NCBI GenBank assembly: GCA_030180135.1
Contig: CM058232.1
Location: 78,907,001-78,971,000, forward strand
DNA from: Orychophragmus violaceus
Taxonomy: Eukaryota; Streptophyta; Magnoliopsida; Brassicales; Brassicaceae
Direction: 5' to 3'
DNA length: 64,000 nucleotides
The translations under genes and the position numbers were made by a program. The notes below the pieces were generated by a model, which saw only the letters and a program-made list of their open reading frames with translations, was not told where the DNA came from and ran no database searches. Of the stretch, positions 59,363-64,000 are shown one piece after another (position 1 is the stretch's first letter; the number at the start of each line of letters is the position of its first letter).

Positions 59363-60382
59363 CTACGGCTGAGGCAGCATCCCAAGCTCCTTCCAGACAT
59401 GTAGTTTCACTTGCCCTTCCTTCAACGTTCTACTGTTGCTTAGGCTCTGCATATTATCACAAATATCAGTGCCACAACCAGTATCCAATACCTTTAAGGT
59501 AGAACTTGAAGCAATAACATGAATACCTGAGGAAGTAGTCGCATACATCGACTTTAACTCCTCATTATCTTCCATGAATTTAATGCAATCTCTCTTCCAA
59601 TGCCCTGTCTCCTTACAGTAGCAGCACTTACCAACGTAAGAGGTATCTGACTCGGGCTCAGAAGACACACGCTTGCCATGATTCAAAATCTGGACAACTT
59701 TGTCTTCACCCTTGTCAGCATTAGGTTTAGTAAACCTACCCTTCTCATTCATGAGATTGTACAGGGTACTCTTCACGTTTGGCTCAACTGTCTTGAGCAT
59801 ATCATGCAGTTCAGTCAGCGTCTTCGTTAAGCCTTTCTTGATATAGTTCTTTCTGAACTTATCATAGCTTGACGGCAGTGACTGCAGAATGATCTCAGTT
59901 GCCAATTCTTGGCTAACTGGATAATCCAGTTTCCTCAGGTTATCAATATAACCTATCATTTTACTGATATGAGGACTCACTAGATTATCATTTGGTAGCT
60001 TGCAGCTAGTGAGAGACTTAACCAACTGGTATCTCTCCACTCTAACCTGCTCCTGAAATTTCAATTTCAGGCTGCTGATCATCTCTATTGGCGACTCCAC
60101 GTTTTCATATTGCTTTCGCAAGTCTGAGTCCATGGTAGCCAATATCAGATCACGCACATCTACCGCATCATTATAATGCTTATTCCAAGCATCATATACT
60201 GCATGGGAGGCATTGGACCCGATCCTCACGGGGAGAGCTCTCTCAAGAACATAGTCCTTTCTCTCCTGCCTGAGGACTAGCCTCAGATTCCGTGACCAAG
60301 TCAAGAAATTTGATCCGTTCAGCTTGTCCATCCCAAGGATAGACCGGATCGAGAAAGTGTTTTGATTGTTAGTGCTAGTCAT
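59363..60382 (-). CDS. Copia-2 gag with protease-like end, uninterrupted
   Basis: The start MTSTNNQNTFSIRSILGMDK at 60382 matches the copia-1 start; a longer upstream extension is leader. The frame of about 339 codons has gag (LNGSNFLTWSRNLRLVLRQE, SKMIGYIDNLRKLDYPVSQE, SLPSSYDKF), a zinc knuckle CCYCKETGHWKRDC and a degenerate copia protease-like piece VLDTGCGTDICDNM, ending MLPQP. The protein could still be made and package RNA. There is no integrase or RT in frame, so mobility would need a partner. Confidence 0.88.
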   Translation of the reverse strand: MTSTNNQNTFSIRSILGMDKLNGSNFLTWSRNLRLVLRQERKDYVLERALPVRIGSNASHAVYDAWNKHYNDAVDVRDLILATMDSDLRKQYENVESPIEMISSLKLKFQEQVRVERYQLVKSLTSCKLPNDNLVSPHISKMIGYIDNLRKLDYPVSQELATEIILQSLPSSYDKFRKNYIKKGLTKTLTELHDMLKTVEPNVKSTLYNLMNEKGRFTKPNADKGEDKVVQILNHGKRVSSEPESDTSYVGKCCYCKETGHWKRDCIKFMEDNEELKSMYATTSSGIHVIASSSTLKVLDTGCGTDICDNMQSLSNSRTLKEGQVKLHVWKELGMLPQP

Positions 60383-61980
60383 AACTGAAATATAAGATAA
60401 AAGGATTTTAGTTAATATGTTCAATATGATTAATCTCGTATTATACTTAATATGATTAATCATGCATTATATTCAATAACATAAGTTACCCTCAATAGAA
60501 TATAATGATTCCAAGATCCACATATAACTAAGATTAAAGTGGGCCACTGGCCGTCACCCAACCTTAGCTTATATCGGTAAGCCCTGTATCGGCTAATTAT
60601 ATCCGTGATATAACTCTTGGTTGTGAATCTGGGCCCGAGGCCCAATCCACTCTGATGTCTCAAGGCCCGGGACTCCCGATGGCCTAGTCAAGAAAACCAG
60701 ACTATACAGTCATGTAATCATTAATGTCTGGGACTCCCAATGACATTTATGAATCACAAACCGTCTTACCCACGCAAAAGCAGACATCCTCACACTGTAA
60801 GGCCATGAATACAATTGAATGGGCTTTGACAGCTGACATAGAATGGACAAGACATCCAACGCTTGATATTATATGAGGTTCGTAGGTTTATTAAAATTTC
60901 ATTCCCAAAATAGAAGATTACTATTTCGGGAAACTTTCTATTTTAGGAAACCTACTATTTTAGGAAACTTTCTAATAATGGAAACTTTCCTTAAATCGGA
61001 AACTTTCTAACTTTAGAAATTTCTTAAAATCCAAAACCCGCAAATCCAGAAACTTCTATTTTAAGAAACTTTCTAATTTCAAAATTTCGGAAACTTTAAT
61101 TTAAAATCGACTTTATAACTTTATAAAATAAATTTTAAATTGATCTGAAGAAAGACTCAAATAATTGGCCCAATTGTTTTAACTTCTTGGCCCGAGGCCC
61201 AAGAATTGGTCCATGTCCAAGACATGACCCAATTGTCCAATTAAATGACATAACCGGTCTGGTTCATTAAAATTGGTCTAACCAAAATTAATTACTACGA
61301 CGACCACAATTGTCAACCGGTTATTTACTAAACCGGATTTTCTCAATTTATTTGGTCCAACCAAATCAAATTAGAAAATCCTGGTTTAGGCACTAAATCC
61401 AATAATTATTTCGACATTGGATTTCTTATCCCGGTTTAACCAGACTTAATAAAATTATTAAATCTGTTTATTAAACCGAGACGTTTAATTTTAATTAAAT
61501 TAAACCGAGTCTAAACCCTAACCGCATCGATCGATGCTCTCAGCATCGATCCTGCAACGATCGTTCATCGATCCTGCATCGATCGATGCTCTCACGCGTG
61601 CACGAACGGTTATCAGGTTTGGCCGATAGATTCTCGCGAGATCCATGCGATCGTTTGAACGATCCATGCGATCGCGGTCAATCTTTCGCGACTGCAACGA
61701 TCGATCCTTGCATTGCATCGATCGATGCAATGCGATCTCTCGTGGTTGCATCGACCGATCATGCGATCGCATCGATCGATGCATCGCGATCACAGCCGAT
61801 ACTTCTTTATGAAAATCGCATTCTTCCAAATCAATATAGCTTGGATTATTGCGATTTCAAATGTGTTTAGGTTTCAATTCCTTGTTGCTTAAGTGATTTA
61901 TCTCATCAGTAGTTGATTCAAAACACTTCTTAAACAATGAAACAATTCTAAACTGAATCTAAACAAGAAAAACCAGAACC
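60383..61980 (-). other. Copia-2 long leader with two repeat blocks
   Basis: The distance from PBS to gag is about 1.6 kb, against about 270 bp in copia-1. It holds GGAAACTTTCTA-type repeats (about 60925-61095) and a palindrome block (61524-61800). No ORF is credible; the frames over the palindromes are a low-complexity artefact. Confidence 0.7.
61524..61800. repeat. GCATCGATCGATGC palindrome block
   Basis: Four perfect 14-bp palindromes (61524, 61576, 61715, 61769) lie among many GCGATCGC, ACGATCG and CATCGATC half-sites. The same palindrome occurs once in each copia-2 LTR. Confidence 0.88.
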
Positions 61981-61984
61981 AATG

Positions 61985-61996
61985 GCTCTGATACCA
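61985..61996 (-). other. PBS of copia-2
   Basis: The minus strand reads TGGTATCAGAGC, initiator tRNA-Met type, one base from the LTR end. Confidence 0.9.
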
Positions 61997-61997
61997 C

Positions 61998-62675
61998 TGA
62001 AGGATCTTTCGGTGTTAATCCTGATTCAATTCATCAGATTACTTGATCCTAAACATGCCAGATCTAGGTTCTCTTGAATAGAAACAATATAGATCTCACC
62101 TGTTACCTTTTATGCAGCGGAAATATGAAGAACAGGTCAGAGATCAGAGAGCCACCGAGAGATAACTCCTCCAGAGGTTCACACACGCACACCAATCAGG
62201 AAGCAGGCTGCTAGGCCACTGAGAGAAACCGGCGCAGGGGAGAGAGAGAGTTGATGGCTCAGATTAGGGTTATTTTGGTTCTGAACTCGAGTTTTATTTA
62301 TAAAACTTGTCCGGTTCCGTTTGGGCCATTTGGCCCAAATACCAATTAACTCGTCGGTGTTTGCGCACTGCATCGATCGATGCAATGTATGCATCGATCG
62401 ACACAGTTGCCAAACCTTTTATTCTCTCTAAGTACAGTAAATGCCTAGCACTTTTACCGTACTCCTGCTAAACCGTTCCTACACGTTTTCCTGTTAGCTT
62501 AGGCGTGTGACCCATATGGGATCATATAATAAAGGCAATAAGTTCAAGACTTATAGATCATGAGCGGACTCTAGCAAGCCATCATGACCCCCAGTATTAT
62601 ATGACTTATGTCTGATCATTGACATACTCTTACTTTCTAGAGACAGTACCGAGATTACTGGACACAATTCCAACA
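61998..62675 (-). mobile_element. 5' LTR of copia-2
   Basis: The minus strand starts TGTTGGAATTGTGTCC at 62675 and ends TCCTTCA at 61998. A TATA-like TTTATAAATAAAA lies on the minus strand near 62297. Confidence 0.92.
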
Positions 62676-63095
62676 CCTCCCACTCCTGATGCTAGAACTA
62701 ATTGATGGGCTCCATCGAGAAGTAAAAGTCTGTCAGTAACGAGCTGAGCAGGAGTCACCCGGACTGTAGGGCTTAGGAAAGTCGGGAATCTCTAGGATAG
62801 GTGCCGGCTGCTCGGGCTGCACCGGTGAGAGAGGCGGCAACGGAGGTAGTCTGATGCCCGCTAGCTCAAACATGTCCAGAAAACCGACATAGGGGTCGGA
62901 AGATTCTGCATAATCTCTGAGTGAGGCAGGAGGAGGTGACGGAAGAGGTGCGGTGACTAGCGCTGCTGCAGAGGCGTCAACTGGTGCGCGTAATGGAACT
63001 GGGGTGCGAGTAGAAGTACGCGATCCCGGTGCTGAAGATTGGGAACGCTACCCCGAATGGGCTCGACCGGATCCAGCTGATCCGTGGCTACTCAT
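62676..63095 (-). pseudogene. G1 gag, N-terminal part
   Basis: An ATG at 63095 opens MSSHGSAGSGRAHSG, then a TAG. The same frame continues with a Ser/Thr/Pro-rich stretch (SRTSTRTPVPLRAPVDASAA; PPASLRDYAESSDPYVGFLD; FELAGIRLPPLPPLSPVQPE) until copia-2. It is about 245 bp inside the PBS. The disordered N-terminus suggests gag but is not diagnostic; the zinc knuckle on the other side of copia-2 supports it. Confidence 0.6.
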
Positions 63096-63343
63096 GCTGA
63101 CAAGGTAAAACCACACCACACACACCACACGCTCCAACCCACTATGGGGCACGCTGTTGCAAGTCTGCATCCAAAAACATGAAAACGTTAGTACAATTCT
63201 AATAAAATTTCAACTTCCCATTTCCCCCCGGGTTGGACAGACGCGACTCGGTTTCCTAATGGATGCTTGGGCGACCTCATTTGACTCGATAAAACACGGG
63301 AAAACTTATAAAATGAAACGTTTGGATACCAATGACGAACCAT

Positions 63344-63355
63344 GCTCTGATACCA
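63344..63355 (-). other. PBS of G1
   Basis: The minus strand reads TGGTATCAGAGC, seven bases from the LTR end. Confidence 0.85.
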
Positions 63356-63362
63356 CCTTTTA

Positions 63363-64000
63363 TGTACGCCCCTTTCCCGTTATCTGCTGACCGTCGACCT
63401 GACCGGTCAACAATCAAACAAGAACATGACCGATTGAACCCAAGCATGCCAAACAAGAAAGATTCGTCATAGTACAAAGCCAGAGACAGTCCGGTTTTGA
63501 GACAAAGGGTAGCACCAAACCGTCCTTGACCCCGTTTACCTCGTTTTCACAATACAAAGATTTTCAACTTGTATTGCTTCCACGAGTTGTGTCGGTTCAG
63601 ACAAAACCAAACATCAGGGAAGCGATTTAATTTCGAAGTAATTAAGTATTTTACAAAAAAATCTCCCATTTCAAACTAATTACGAACAATCAGAAAATCA
63701 ACAAGCTTCATGTAAACCCGAACCGAAATAAACCATTCAAAACATCGAATCAAAATTCTTCCGCCCGCATGCAATCTCGAAACTACACCGAGGACCTCCA
63801 ACGTCTGTCACTGCTAAACCTGAAAACAACAAAAAGAGTCTAATGAGTGATCTATAATCACCCAGCGAGTCGGTCCCCACTAAAGGCTTCTAGTCCAACT
63901 TACGAATACTAAATTCCCTCCCCAAAACCCAAAATAACAATCATATAGAAGGAAATAGCCTATCACGTACCACCGTGACGTGATAAGCCCACAACACACA
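63363..64000 (-). mobile_element. G1 5' LTR, cut by the window edge
   Basis: The plus strand begins TGTACGCCCC, the counterpart of TGTAACACCCC at 11639. Long collinear blocks follow (GGTCAACAATCAAACAAGAA; CCGAGGACCTCC; ACCACCGTGACGTGATA). Divergence from the 3' LTR is visible, roughly one change per 10-20 bases, implying an old insertion. Confidence 0.85.

Larger units (their letters stand above)
55349..62675 (-). mobile_element. Copia-2: complete non-autonomous Ty1/copia element
   Basis: LTRs of 678 bp each at 61998-62675 (5') and 55349-56026 (3') differ at only two positions by eye. The TSD CCTCC is perfect (55344-55348 and 62676-62680). PBS, leader, gag, decayed pol and PPT follow in order on the minus strand. 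It is a sister of copia-1, inserted in G1 gag. Confidence 0.93.
11639..64000 (-). mobile_element. G1: large gypsy-type element with gag remnant (LARD-like), host of the main nest
   Basis: A minus-strand element whose 3' LTR is at 11639-13385 plus 51266-53079, polypurine tract at about 53080-53093, gag remnants at 54841-55348 and 62676-63095, PBS at 63344-63355, and 5' LTR from 63363 past the right edge. After subtracting insertions the internal region is only about 3 kb, and I see no protease, reverse transcriptase or integrase. This fits a large non-autonomous derivative. Insertions: CACTA-1 in the 3' LTR and copia-2 in gag. Confidence 0.75.

Noticed and set aside
61524..61800. CRISPR-like array
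   Set aside because: Spacing is irregular, palindromes are short, and the context is a plant retrotransposon.
61518..61870. ORFs over the GATCGATGC block
   Set aside because: Palindromic low-complexity sequence opens frames on both strands; no protein signal.

Overview
The window is a stretch of plant nuclear heterochromatin made almost entirely of transposable elements nested inside one another. I found no intact host gene. Captured fragments of calnexin, PIG-N, nucleobase-ascorbate transporter and methylthioadenosine nucleosidase genes, together with Athila and Tat Ty3/gypsy elements, En/Spm (CACTA) elements and CCCTAAA-type telomere-like motifs, point to a dicot, most likely a Brassicaceae species, in a pericentromeric or otherwise repeat-rich region. 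Nearly every boundary below rests on terminal motifs plus target-site duplications (TSDs) read directly from the sequence; no alignment or database search was run.

Left part (1-11638). The 3' end of an Athila-like element (ORF end, long noncoding tail, 3' LTR 2500-3939) abuts the leader of a minus-strand LTR element whose 5' LTR is 5441-7309. A foldback Mutator-like element (7631-9096, 9-bp TSD TCTAAAAAA) is followed by the C-terminal end of a minus-strand LINE (9795-11638), itself split by a solo LTR (10205-11351).

Main nest (11639-64000). A minus-strand gypsy-type element with about 3.56-kb LTRs and only gag remnants (G1) runs from 11639 past the right edge. Its 3' LTR is split by a 37.9-kb CACTA element (CACTA-1, 13386-51265, TSD AAT). 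CACTA-1 carries a broken transposase gene on the minus strand and a calnexin gene fragment. It has been hit by a 368-bp MULE, two solo LTRs, a second CACTA (CACTA-2, 23475-29436, TSD TCT), a Tat-lineage gypsy element (30135-46641, TSD ATCGG) and a solo LTR of the G1 family (47366 to about 50850). The Tat element contains a copia element (copia-1, 32603-38335, 3' LTR truncated). A sister copy of that copia (copia-2, 55349-62675, TSD CCTCC) sits in the gag region of G1.

Most striking points. (1) CACTA-2 carries fragments of at least three unrelated cellular genes, with introns, all on one strand. CACTA-1, with matching terminal sequences, carries a fourth gene fragment. (2) The Tat element has a four-exon antisense gene behind pol. 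(3) The two copia copies share the same layout: a near-complete gag reading frame ending at the same point, followed by decayed pol. (4) The G1-family LTRs contain dense TTGAC (W-box core) clusters. (5) Several unrelated LTR families carry arrays of short TCGA-centred palindromes upstream of their TATA-like motifs.
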